A stretch of DNA of 64,000 nucleotides from positions 1 to 64,000 of the forward strand of contig JAKPTZ010000045.1 of the NCBI GenBank assembly GCA_029555025.1, given 5' to 3'. Source of the DNA: Deltaproteobacteria bacterium (GTDB lineage Bacteria; Myxococcota_A; UBA9042; DTJE01). This document shows, piece by piece, positions 41,159 to 50,255 of the stretch (position 1 is its first letter; every line of letters begins with the position of its first letter). A program made the position numbers and the translations under genes. The notes under the pieces are model-generated. The model saw only the letters and a program-made list of their open reading frames with translations, had not been told where the DNA came from and searched no databases.

Positions 41159-42469
41159 CTACTCGACGACAGCCGGAACCGCAACCGCCGCCGGGTCGTT
41201 ACCCAGGAGTTCCTGAACGTTGAAACCGACAAACGGATTGTCCGGGATCGGCTTCGATCCATAGGCAAACCAGAACTGGCCGGACGCGGGCTTGAACACT
41301 ATCGAATAAATCGCCGCATTGACCGCGATCGCCCCGCCGGTGGCGGTTTCGACGTCGAACTGGCCCTTCGGGTACTCGATCATGTCGATCGGGTTGTACC
41401 TGTCGCGCAGGATGCCGGCGGCGACCGCAGGATCGACCGAACCATAGACCTTGTCGTCACGGACGTTTTCGAAGCCCGGTTCCAGAAGCTGACGCAGGCG
41501 CATGTAACGGCAATAGGTCGAGGTTCCCGGATCCTTGGGGTCCTCGTACGGCTGCATGTCCTCGGTGACGAAATGATTGGTGATGTAATTCACGCCGTCA
41601 TCGCCGAGTTCTTCGTAATGGATGTGCGACGCGGTCATCTGGAAAACGACCGCCCTCTTCTCGTGGCCGGACGTGACGACCATGTTCTCGGCCGACATGC
41701 GATCCGAATTGACAATGTAATCAATGACTTCGTCGATCTTCGTGAAGTGCGAAAGCATGTAGTTCACGCCCTGCACCGTCGGGACACCCTCGCGATCCAG
41801 GTCGTTCATGGACCCGTTTTCATTCGTGGCGATCGAAAGACCGGCCGTATTCATGCCGTTGTATGCGGCAACGCAACCGGGGAAACCCACGACTACGTAT
41901 GGAATCCGGCCTTCCGGCGCACGCACCATAATCGTCGGGTAATCGAGAAGGTAGGACATGTCGCCCCAGTCCAGGTTCCGGCCATGGATCAGTTCACCAT
42001 CGACGGTGGCTGGACCCGCCGCCGCGAACTGGGAACACTGCAACATACCGGCCTCGAAGAAATCGAGCACGATTTCGCCGTACGCCAGGGCCATGCAGCG
42101 GTCCATCGTCCAGCCTTCCGCGCCGGCCACTTCCGCCATGCCTTCACATTCGTCGATCACGTCGGGATACGACTGTGCCATCGCGTCATCCAGGAAGCCG
42201 TAGTCCCGGGCGATGAATTCCAGCAGACCCAGTTCGGTCGTTTCCAGGAATTCGACGCCCTTGACCAGTTCATCATGCAGGAACGTCGCGTGCTGCTTTC
42301 CCATTTCGTAAGGCGTGCCCTTCAGGCGCAGTATCCTTACGCCGTCGCGCATCTCGACGCCCGGTTCGAAATTCGTCGCGTAGATGTCGACTTCTTCAAC
42401 GGAATCGGCACAGCCGACTGCCAGAGCCATGGCCGCCGCGAAAGCAATCACAAAACCGTTCGTCCGCAT
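41159..42469 (-). CDS. C45-family (acyl-CoA:6-APA acyltransferase-like) Ntn-hydrolase lipoprotein
   Basis: Signal MRTNGFVIAFAAAMALAVGC; LQCSQFAAAGPATVDGELIHGRNLDW with putative N-terminal nucleophile Cys; GFPGCVAAYNGMNTAGLSIATNE. Confidence 0.82.
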   Translation of the reverse strand: MRTNGFVIAFAAAMALAVGCADSVEEVDIYATNFEPGVEMRDGVRILRLKGTPYEMGKQHATFLHDELVKGVEFLETTELGLLEFIARDYGFLDDAMAQSYPDVIDECEGMAEVAGAEGWTMDRCMALAYGEIVLDFFEAGMLQCSQFAAAGPATVDGELIHGRNLDWGDMSYLLDYPTIMVRAPEGRIPYVVVGFPGCVAAYNGMNTAGLSIATNENGSMNDLDREGVPTVQGVNYMLSHFTKIDEVIDYIVNSDRMSAENMVVTSGHEKRAVVFQMTASHIHYEELGDDGVNYITNHFVTEDMQPYEDPKDPGTSTYCRYMRLRQLLEPGFENVRDDKVYGSVDPAVAAGILRDRYNPIDMIEYPKGQFDVETATGGAIAVNAAIYSIVFKPASGQFWFAYGSKPIPDNPFVGFNVQELLGNDPAAVAVPAVVE

Positions 42470-42569
42470 TGTTCCACCAGAAAAAATCCGCCCGCCGATT
42501 CTACACCAAATGCACGAGCGAATTACACCCGCCCGCGGGGCCCGCCCCACGGGCGCTTCTCGTGCTCTC

Positions 42570-42611
42570 GGCGCGCGACGGTCATTAAAGCCCCGCAGGG
42601 TGTCGCGCGCC
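42570..42611. repeat. Inverted repeat GGCGCGCGAC…GTCGCGCGCC within a highly structured intergenic block
   Basis: Exact 10-bp arms 42570-42579 / 42602-42611, with nested CCCCG/CGGGG complementarity. Confidence 0.55.
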
Positions 42612-42698
42612 TCCGGGGCGTTCCGCTACGGGTACCCCGCGGCCCCTTCGGTGTTACGCCCAACGTTTCAGTCGTCAGGGGCGTAAGACCTTGTTTGC

Positions 42699-43559
42699 TC
42701 AGTAGTTCCTGATCAGGACTTCATCAATCGGCGCCATACGGCGTGACGCATCGCGATTGATCATACGGCGGGCTGGAACGATGGAAATATCAAACCCATC
42801 ATAAAGAGAGATAAGTTCCGGGGTTGCATGATTTGACAGCAGTACCCTGGCCCCGACTTCCGAAAGCCTCTTGAAGACGTTCGAAAGCCTGACCTGATCG
42901 TCGAACGTGAAGTCATCACGGGCATAGGACGTAAAATGGGCGGTCTTCGTCAAAGGAACGTACGGGGGATCAAAATAGACGAAATCACCAGGCCCCACAT
43001 CAGTCAAGATGCTCTCAAAATCTCCGCATTCAATCTCCGCGTGCTTCAAAGCCGCCGAACAAGCCTGAATCTGCTGCGCGTCATAAATGCCCGGATTAAC
43101 GTAACGGCCAACTGGCACGTTGAAGTGGCCTTTGGAGTTCACCCTGAAGAGCCCGTTGAAACACGTCTTATTCAAATAGATCAGCAGGGCTGCCCTTTCC
43201 ACGTCCGACATCTGCTCGTGGTTGAAGCGATTTCGAGCCTGATAGAAATATTCGTCACTATTACGAAGCTTCAACTCGTCAAGGTACTTGATCAAGGATT
43301 CCGGCTCATCCCTGACCACGCGATACGTCGTTACGAGGTGCGGATTGGCATCACATAGGAAAGACCGCGCTACGGTGCCCTGCGATGCAAGCTTGAAGAA
43401 TACCGCGCCGCCACCGATGAAAGGTTCGAAATAATTGCCGATTTGCCGTGGAAGCATCTTCTCGATCCACGGAAGAATCTGACTTTTCCCGCCAGCCCAT
43501 TTGATAAACGGGGCGGCATATGGTGCAGAGATTTCTTTCAAATCAAATGTCCAAACCAA
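42699..43559 (-). CDS. Dam/D12-class DNA adenine-N6 methyltransferase
   Basis: PFIKWAGGKSQIL (SAM motif), YFEPFIGGGAVFF, DFVYFDPPYVPL (DPPY). Confidence 0.95.
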   Translation of the reverse strand: MVWTFDLKEISAPYAAPFIKWAGGKSQILPWIEKMLPRQIGNYFEPFIGGGAVFFKLASQGTVARSFLCDANPHLVTTYRVVRDEPESLIKYLDELKLRNSDEYFYQARNRFNHEQMSDVERAALLIYLNKTCFNGLFRVNSKGHFNVPVGRYVNPGIYDAQQIQACSAALKHAEIECGDFESILTDVGPGDFVYFDPPYVPLTKTAHFTSYARDDFTFDDQVRLSNVFKRLSEVGARVLLSNHATPELISLYDGFDISIVPARRMINRDASRRMAPIDEVLIRNY

Positions 43560-43938
43560 AGAAGAGTTTCAACCAGGCTTCCAAATCTTCAAGTTCAACG
43601 ACCTTCCCCGTCGAAAACAAGGAGGACTTCATGTTGGCCGTAAAACCTTCGCCGGAAATGACAATTATTCCCCTGATGGGCCAGGCGTCGATGTCCTCAA
43701 CAATTGCCGGGATCTTCTCCTCTGCCGAGCCCGAGACCGCTTGGTACTTACATTCGACGCCCAGGCGAAGTCTTGACACCGGATGGGTTAACACCACATC
43801 GATCTGCCTCACCGCACCCCAAATTCGCCGGGCAACGCGGACCTGAGTTTCAACCACAAGGCCAAGCCCCTCTGCAATTTCCACAACCCGTTTTTCAAGA
43901 TCCTTTCCGTTTTCTGGGGCCTTCGACCTTCCCGGCAT
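43543..43938 (-). CDS. PD-(D/E)xK-type nuclease-like protein (putative restriction endonuclease, 131 aa)
   Basis: RQIDVVLTHPVSRLRLGVECKYQ (D…ECK core); overlaps the methylase by 17 bp. Confidence 0.75.
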   Translation of the reverse strand: MPGRSKAPENGKDLEKRVVEIAEGLGLVVETQVRVARRIWGAVRQIDVVLTHPVSRLRLGVECKYQAVSGSAEEKIPAIVEDIDAWPIRGIIVISGEGFTANMKSSLFSTGKVVELEDLEAWLKLFFGLDI

Positions 43939-44531
43939 TCCAAATTCACCACGATGAAAACCCGCCCCGATTAGAAACCGATAATTGTGCTGTGGTCAAC
44001 AGTTCCCTTTGCGCTATTACCGTGACCAGCCCAACAATTCTTTGCATGAAGACATTGAAAAATACGTCTGACTACGATTACCATTCTCTTTACAGACATC
44101 GGGTAACCCCTTGATCTTGCGCAAGAATTATCCGGCGCTAATATCATTCATCTAGTTAAAGTCGGCACATTTCTCAAAATTTTCAACAGGTTATTGAAGT
44201 CGCGCTCCGACAATCGCTGGGCGTACGCCGATGGCCAGGGCAGGCGGCGGGGAAGCCTGGAGCGGCATACCCCACCCGATGCGATGCGAGGGCGTGAACA
44301 GGATTCCGGATTAATGACAGCGGCCGGCGAATCGGCGCGGTGCAATCCGAAAACAAGCGACTTCGTGCATCAGCCGACCGAGCCGACGCCCGAACGAACG
44401 ACGTGAACGCCCCGAACTCGCACGGGAAGGGGTGAAGGGGGAGCCGCGGAAGGGTTTACCGCCGACCGCCAACCATCACCGGGCGTACTCCCTTTCCTAT
44501 GAGGGGATGGCTCAGCGTTGCGTCGCGGCTG

Positions 44532-47500
44532 TCACCACCGGCCGACGATGGTTTCAAGGGTGACCGGGCCGACAAGGCCGGTCGCGACGATGGTGTCGCC
44601 CTTTTTGTCGAACTGGGCCGCCGTCGGATCCTTGGCAAGGCCAAGGCCGACCAGGCGATTGCGCAGGGCCGGAACCAGAACGACGGAAATCTCGTTTTCA
44701 CCCGACATCAGGTACTGGGTGACGTCCAACCTGTAAGGCTCGGATATCACCTCATAAGGGCCGGATCCGTTGATGCTGACCGCCGCGGCCCCGTGTACGA
44801 TGCCCAGGTCGATGTAAAGCGCGGTCCTTTCCTCGGTCGGGACGTCCCACAGGAATTCGAAGCCGGACGTGAAGGTCGCCTGGTAAAGCCCCTGGCTGGA
44901 GCAATGCTTCAACGCCTCGACGTCACGCCAGTCGCCCAGGGCGTTTTCGGTCGAACCGTATGCGCCATCGACGACGTCGTCACCTTCAACGAGCAGGCTC
45001 CAGCCATCCAGGGTCAGGACGTCATGGAGTTCCCCGGACAAGGGCGCCAACCCTGCCCGGCTTTTCAAATCCGCCGGAGCTGGCATCCCGCAAATCACGA
45101 ACCGTGAAGTCCACGCCGGTATCGCCACCGTGAACATGCCGCCGGCCTGCAAATTGAGCGGTGCCACCCAGCCTTCCATCGCATCCGCGACCACGCCGCC
45201 GCCGCAATCGACATCGGGGGTGACCTGGACTTCCTGGTCCTGGTCGGACGGGTTGCGGATGAACCATATCCGGGCGTCGCCCATGTCGCGGGCGATCGTG
45301 CGGACGGTCGCGCCGCGGGATGAAATATCGAAGGCGGAGCGAAGGCCGGCTGTCATCAGCGCGGCGGCAAGCCCGTCGGCGGTAAACAGTTGCGGGTTGC
45401 CGTTCTCCACCGTCGAAGGCGTTTCGACGACAGGAACCGAAGCGGCATTCGGCAGGCCCGAAAGCGCGTCAAACGCCGCGTCAACCGCGGCATCACCGGC
45501 CTCGTAATCATGGAAGCCCGGCTGCACCGCCGGTGCATCGCCAACGACCACGACCGGCAGTCCGTCCGCAGCCATGGCCGCCAGGTTCTGCGCCGCGGCC
45601 TTTTCCATCCAAGGCGCGCGCATTACCACGACCGAGCCGTAACTGGCATCGCCGACGACAAGCCGCCCATCCACAACCTGGGCGGAAGCCAGCGCGTCGT
45701 CGTTGATCCATTCCCAGGTGTAGCCCAGATTTTCGACCGCCTGCATCACCGGCCAAACCGCGCCCATCCACCAGGTCGAATCACTTGGATTGAAGCCTCC
45801 GAACAGCCCCTGGGCCATCTCGAGCATGCCTTCCTGGCCGCGCGGGTTTTCGTCGCCGAACTGGCCCTTGAACAGGGTTTCCTGGTGGTCGCGCAGCGAC
45901 ATGATCGAAGCCGGAATGCCCAGGTACGGGTAATAGACAAGCACGTCGGCCCTGGGCGTGCCCTGGCGCAGCATGTATTGCACGCGGGCCGCGTACCGGT
46001 TGATGGTGTCGATGAACGGCCAGAAAGGATTGGCCTCGCTGATGTTTTCCGAATACGTCCCAAGGCCCGAATACGGCGACGAGAACGCGTGCCAGTCGGT
46101 TTCGCCGTACTTATCCAGCCCGGTCTTGAACGGGAATCCGTGATAGACGGCCTGGTTCACGCCCGACGTGTACAGTTTGTCCAGCCACGCGCGGATCTTG
46201 GTCGGCGTGGACATGTAGTCACGACCGGCCGAAACCAGCGATTCAGCGGAAACGACGTTCCTGCCGTACAGGTGCGCGCCTGACGCCATGACCTTCAGCG
46301 ACAGCTCGGATCCGCCGCCGTAAAGCTGCTCGGTTTCGGGAACCGATGCCACACCGGCCGCACGGATCGAATCAATGTGCAGCCCGTATGGCTGGATTCG
46401 GAACTTCATCCCGCGGGCTGAAGCCCATGTCGTGCTGGTGCCGATGTAACGATCGATGAAAAGGTCGGAAACCGTCTTCTGGTAATCCCGGGCGATCCTG
46501 CCGTCCATTTCGCCGAACACGAACGGACACTTGTTGGCAATCCCGGCGCCGTCGAACACGTAATTGTCCGCGCCAGGCGCCACCACCGCCGGCAGCCACG
46601 GTCGCACGTCGTAACCGCGCATTTCCTGGAACTTCTGAAGAAAGTCTGCCGGGAAGAAGCGCTCGGTGCTCATCTCGAAACTATCGACGAACAACCCGCG
46701 GATTGCCGTGCCGTACAAGTCGCCAAGACCGGCGTCCTGGCCGGCCAGGACTTCGGCCCCGCGCACGACCTGATCGACGTCGAAATGGTCGAACACGAAC
46801 GCTTCCTTCGGCTCGGCGTACGCGTTCAGGTGGACGAACTGGCCGTCCGGACATGAATGGAAGGCAACGATCAGCCAGTCACCGGCAGGCGCGTCCCAGG
46901 TCAGCTTGCCGTCGGGCTTCAGGCTTGCAGTCAGCACTGTGACCGACTCATCGTCCAGATTCACCTGGTCGGTCAAATCCCATACGTCGGGATTGCGGAT
47001 TCCGCCGATCTTCCTGGCGGCCAGGACTTCCACGGTCGTGCAACCCTCGGGCAGCCACCGGGCCATCGGCTCGCCGATGCCTTCGGCCAGCGCCGCGACC
47101 TCGTAAAACGGATCCTTCGGAGGTTCGCCAATCTCGATGGTTACGCTCTTCGGACCGGTAACCGGGAATTCCGACCAGAGCAGCGTCCGCATCGAATCGT
47201 CGATGGTTACATGCGGGCCCCCGCTTGGCCAGCCGGAGCCGACCGTCAGATCCAGCATGATTCCATTGGCCTGGGCTGCCTCGGCGGCCAGCCTGACACG
47301 CGACCAGAACAACTCGGAACCCCAGTCGAAACGGCGCGCGACTTCGGCCTCGTCCGGTTCCCAGTCAAGCGCCGCGCTCATCGAGTTGACCTCGGCTCCG
47401 CCGAAACCGTTGGCGGCAAGCAGAGCCACCTCCCGCTGAAGTTCCTGGTCATCAACGTCGTTCCCAGGCCACCACCAGCGAACCCACGGCCTGTATTCGG

Positions 47501-47642
47501 CCGAAGGCGAATCCCACTGATCCCAGTCCAGTTCCGCCAGCGAACCGCCATCGCCGCAGCCGCCGGCGAATGCCGCCATCACCGCGATGCAGGACAGAAA
47601 CGAAAGGCGCCATCCAGGAAACCTTCGAAAACGATTATCCAC
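44532..47642 (-). CDS. GH106-like alpha-L-rhamnosidase family lipoprotein
   Basis: Lipobox MAAFAGGCG; RPWVRWWWPGNDVDDQELQREVALLAANGFGGAEVN; C-terminal galactose-binding-like domain. Confidence 0.85.
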   Translation of the reverse strand: MDNRFRRFPGWRLSFLSCIAVMAAFAGGCGDGGSLAELDWDQWDSPSAEYRPWVRWWWPGNDVDDQELQREVALLAANGFGGAEVNSMSAALDWEPDEAEVARRFDWGSELFWSRVRLAAEAAQANGIMLDLTVGSGWPSGGPHVTIDDSMRTLLWSEFPVTGPKSVTIEIGEPPKDPFYEVAALAEGIGEPMARWLPEGCTTVEVLAARKIGGIRNPDVWDLTDQVNLDDESVTVLTASLKPDGKLTWDAPAGDWLIVAFHSCPDGQFVHLNAYAEPKEAFVFDHFDVDQVVRGAEVLAGQDAGLGDLYGTAIRGLFVDSFEMSTERFFPADFLQKFQEMRGYDVRPWLPAVVAPGADNYVFDGAGIANKCPFVFGEMDGRIARDYQKTVSDLFIDRYIGTSTTWASARGMKFRIQPYGLHIDSIRAAGVASVPETEQLYGGGSELSLKVMASGAHLYGRNVVSAESLVSAGRDYMSTPTKIRAWLDKLYTSGVNQAVYHGFPFKTGLDKYGETDWHAFSSPYSGLGTYSENISEANPFWPFIDTINRYAARVQYMLRQGTPRADVLVYYPYLGIPASIMSLRDHQETLFKGQFGDENPRGQEGMLEMAQGLFGGFNPSDSTWWMGAVWPVMQAVENLGYTWEWINDDALASAQVVDGRLVVGDASYGSVVVMRAPWMEKAAAQNLAAMAADGLPVVVVGDAPAVQPGFHDYEAGDAAVDAAFDALSGLPNAASVPVVETPSTVENGNPQLFTADGLAAALMTAGLRSAFDISSRGATVRTIARDMGDARIWFIRNPSDQDQEVQVTPDVDCGGGVVADAMEGWVAPLNLQAGGMFTVAIPAWTSRFVICGMPAPADLKSRAGLAPLSGELHDVLTLDGWSLLVEGDDVVDGAYGSTENALGDWRDVEALKHCSSQGLYQATFTSGFEFLWDVPTEERTALYIDLGIVHGAAAVSINGSGPYEVISEPYRLDVTQYLMSGENEISVVLVPALRNRLVGLGLAKDPTAAQFDKKGDTIVATGLVGPVTLETIVGRW

Positions 47643-47815
47643 AGAAACCTCCGGAACCAGGCGTGATGGCGGCAGGTCGCCGCATGGGAGCCGTTTCCCC
47701 CGATTATAGACTTATGCGACGGATTTGCGAAAACGGACAGAAGGTCATCTGCTCCATGTGGCTGGAGTCGGATTGCGGCAGGAATATCAAACAGGCGGGC
47801 TGTTCATTCAACCCA

Positions 47816-48820
47816 TTACTCAACACAGTCACAGGTCGGCAGGAATTCATAATCGCCCAGATATTCCATCAGCTCGTATGTGCATGATTCGGTCTTTCCG
47901 GTGGTCGTTCCAAGTGACTGGCAGTAATCCGGACAACTTACGTAATCCTGGTATTCGTCCTCGTGACAGAAGCACAAGTCACCGTCGTTGTCGCAGAAGC
48001 CCAGGAAGCTTTCATATTCGCACGCGCCAAGACACCGGCAGTCCATGAAGTCATCGAAGAACTCTGGAACCTCCAGCAGGCAACCCGAATTGCAGATACC
48101 ATTTTCAGACCAGCCGCAAGGATCTTCCGGAGCACATGTGCATTCAGTATAGAGTCCATAGTAGCAGTCGTCCGAGATCGCCTGAAGGTCTTCGCAATCG
48201 CTTGTGCAGTCGCAAACCAGCATGCCGAGTTGAGGCACGCACTCCCCGCCCAGCAGGCCGTCCTCGATGCACACTTCGCGACAATCGTATTCGCGCCACT
48301 GATTGTCATCGTCACAACCGCAGATCAGGTACCCGAAATCGCACGAATCGACATCAACCCCGAACTGGCATGAACCGGAACACGACGGTTGGGAGGAGTC
48401 GGGAGTGACGTCAGATGGATTGCCGTCGTCACCAACAACGGTTTCATTCGGCAAATCGGGATCGGCATCGGAACCATGAATGTCCTGGACATCCTTCTGG
48501 ACGACATCAGGCACATCAGGAACGGCTGCGTCCGCGTCCGCTCCGGCATCGATGTCCGGCCCTGCGTCAAGGACAGAGTCACCACCGGGATCCCTGGCAT
48601 CGAAATCGCCCTGATCCCCCGGCAACAGGTTATCCCCCACGACATCAAAATTTTCAACGGAGTCTGGGTTCCCCGAACCGTTATCATGGCCTGATTCGCC
48701 GGCCCCGCAGGCGACAAAAGCAACCAGAACGCCCAAAGCAAACATCTGAATTGCGGCCTGAAGCACCATAAGGCACCGACGATTGCAATTCTGCCGTGAG
48801 GACACTAAAAATCCTGTCAT
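47816..48820 (-). CDS. Cys-rich lipoprotein with Asp-rich linker
   Basis: AGGAGGT SD before ATG 48820; signal ALGVLVAFVACGAG; acidic linker then many Cys residues. Confidence 0.7.
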   Translation of the reverse strand: MTGFLVSSRQNCNRRCLMVLQAAIQMFALGVLVAFVACGAGESGHDNGSGNPDSVENFDVVGDNLLPGDQGDFDARDPGGDSVLDAGPDIDAGADADAAVPDVPDVVQKDVQDIHGSDADPDLPNETVVGDDGNPSDVTPDSSQPSCSGSCQFGVDVDSCDFGYLICGCDDDNQWREYDCREVCIEDGLLGGECVPQLGMLVCDCTSDCEDLQAISDDCYYGLYTECTCAPEDPCGWSENGICNSGCLLEVPEFFDDFMDCRCLGACEYESFLGFCDNDGDLCFCHEDEYQDYVSCPDYCQSLGTTTGKTESCTYELMEYLGDYEFLPTCDCVE

Positions 48821-48821
48821 G

Positions 48822-49988
48822 TCAGACCTCCTGCCTGGAAACGAAATCCCTGATTCGATCAACAGCCTCTGAAAGCCGTGAAATCTGGTTGGCGTAAGCA
48901 AGCCTTATGTGCCGCTCGGGCTGGTTGATACCGAAATCCTTGCCGGGCGTTACCGCGACGCCGACATCTTCCAGAAGCTTGCGGCAGAAACAGTCGCTGT
49001 CGTCCGTAAGCCCGCTGCAGTCGGCATAAATATAAAACGCGCCGGACGGGCGCACCGGGATCTTCAGCCCGACCGATTCCAGGGCCGGAACAAGGAAATC
49101 GCGGCGCCGCTTCATCTCGGCACGCCGCTCTTCCAGGATGGCGATCGTCTCCGGATGGAAGGCCGCAAGCGCCGCATGCTGCGCGGCGGTCGAAGCGGCG
49201 ATAAAAAGGTTCTGGGCCAGTTTCTCGATATCCCTGACGAAGCGATCCGGCACGACAAGCCAGCCAAGCCGCCAGCCTGTCATCTGGAAATACTTGGAAA
49301 AACTGTTTACCACGAAGATGTCGTCGCCGGCCGCCAGGGCCGTCGGCGCATCACCGTCGTATGTAAGGCCGTGATAGATTTCATCGACGATCAGGTGCAG
49401 GCCGCGATCCCTGGTGAATGCGGCAATCGAACCGATTGCTTCGGCCGAAAGCATCGTGCCGGTCGGGTTTGCCGGCGACGCGACCATCACGCCGGCCGTG
49501 CGATTGTTGAAGTGACGCGCAAGATCATCGACTGTCGGCTGAAATCCCGTTCCGGAACCGACCGGCATGCCAACCGGCACCGCGTCGAACGACTTCACGA
49601 AGTGACGGTTGCACGGATACCCGGGATCCGGCAGCAGCCACTCGCTGCCGGGATTTGCCAGGCACGCAAGGGCCAGGACAAGGGCGCCAGAAGCGCCGGC
49701 CGTGACCACAATCCGGGAGGCTGGAACATCGACCCGGTACCTTTCCCGATAAAAATCCGAAATGGCCTGGCGAAGTTCCGGCAGCCCGAGTGCGTTCGTG
49801 TAAAACATCCTGCCGTCAAGTATGGCCTGCGCGCCCGCCCTGCGGACAGGCTCCGGGGTTGGAAAGTCCGGCTCGCCGACTTCCATGTGAATGATGTCAC
49901 GGCCCTGCGCCTCGAGTTCCTTGGCTCTGGCAAGCAGTTCCATCACATAGAAAGGTTCGATTCCGCACAATCTTTCAGCCGATTCCAT
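48822..49988 (-). CDS. Aminotransferase class I/II (PLP-dependent)
   Basis: IIHMEVGEPDFPTPEPV, SPANPTGTML, NSFSKYFQMTGWRLGW (SFSK lysine). Start ATG 49988. Confidence 0.94.
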   Translation of the reverse strand: MESAERLCGIEPFYVMELLARAKELEAQGRDIIHMEVGEPDFPTPEPVRRAGAQAILDGRMFYTNALGLPELRQAISDFYRERYRVDVPASRIVVTAGASGALVLALACLANPGSEWLLPDPGYPCNRHFVKSFDAVPVGMPVGSGTGFQPTVDDLARHFNNRTAGVMVASPANPTGTMLSAEAIGSIAAFTRDRGLHLIVDEIYHGLTYDGDAPTALAAGDDIFVVNSFSKYFQMTGWRLGWLVVPDRFVRDIEKLAQNLFIAASTAAQHAALAAFHPETIAILEERRAEMKRRRDFLVPALESVGLKIPVRPSGAFYIYADCSGLTDDSDCFCRKLLEDVGVAVTPGKDFGINQPERHIRLAYANQISRLSEAVDRIRDFVSRQEV

Positions 49989-50255
49989 CACCACGCCTCC
50001 GCGAAAGGACGGTTCCGGACAATTCCTGTCGGAACCGGCCGGAGTATAACGCCGAAACGACTTATGGGAACATGGACTCAACCGGCTCCAGAAATTCGTC
50101 CAGAACGGCCGGTGCTACTTATCGCCGGCGGGCTTCGGCTGCTTCAGTGAATTCCCGCGCGTCGACATTTTCCGTGCCGCCGCTTTTCGGGATACAATCC
50201 GGCCTTCGATTGGTCGCGGGCGATCCGTTTATCGTTGCAGGAAAGGGGGGGCTGT

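Noticed and set aside
40841-42712. 623-aa + strand ORF opposite the C45 hydrolase and DAHP synthase genes
   Set aside because: Mirror ORF of real minus-strand genes in high-GC DNA; no recognisable domains, low-complexity Arg/His composition.
44148-44406. Small ORFs on both strands in the intergenic region (65 and 70 aa)
   Set aside because: Opposed overlapping ORFs without SD or recognisable motif; treated as non-coding.
48909-50150. 413-aa + strand ORF opposite the class I aminotransferase
   Set aside because: Shadow ORF; no domain signal.
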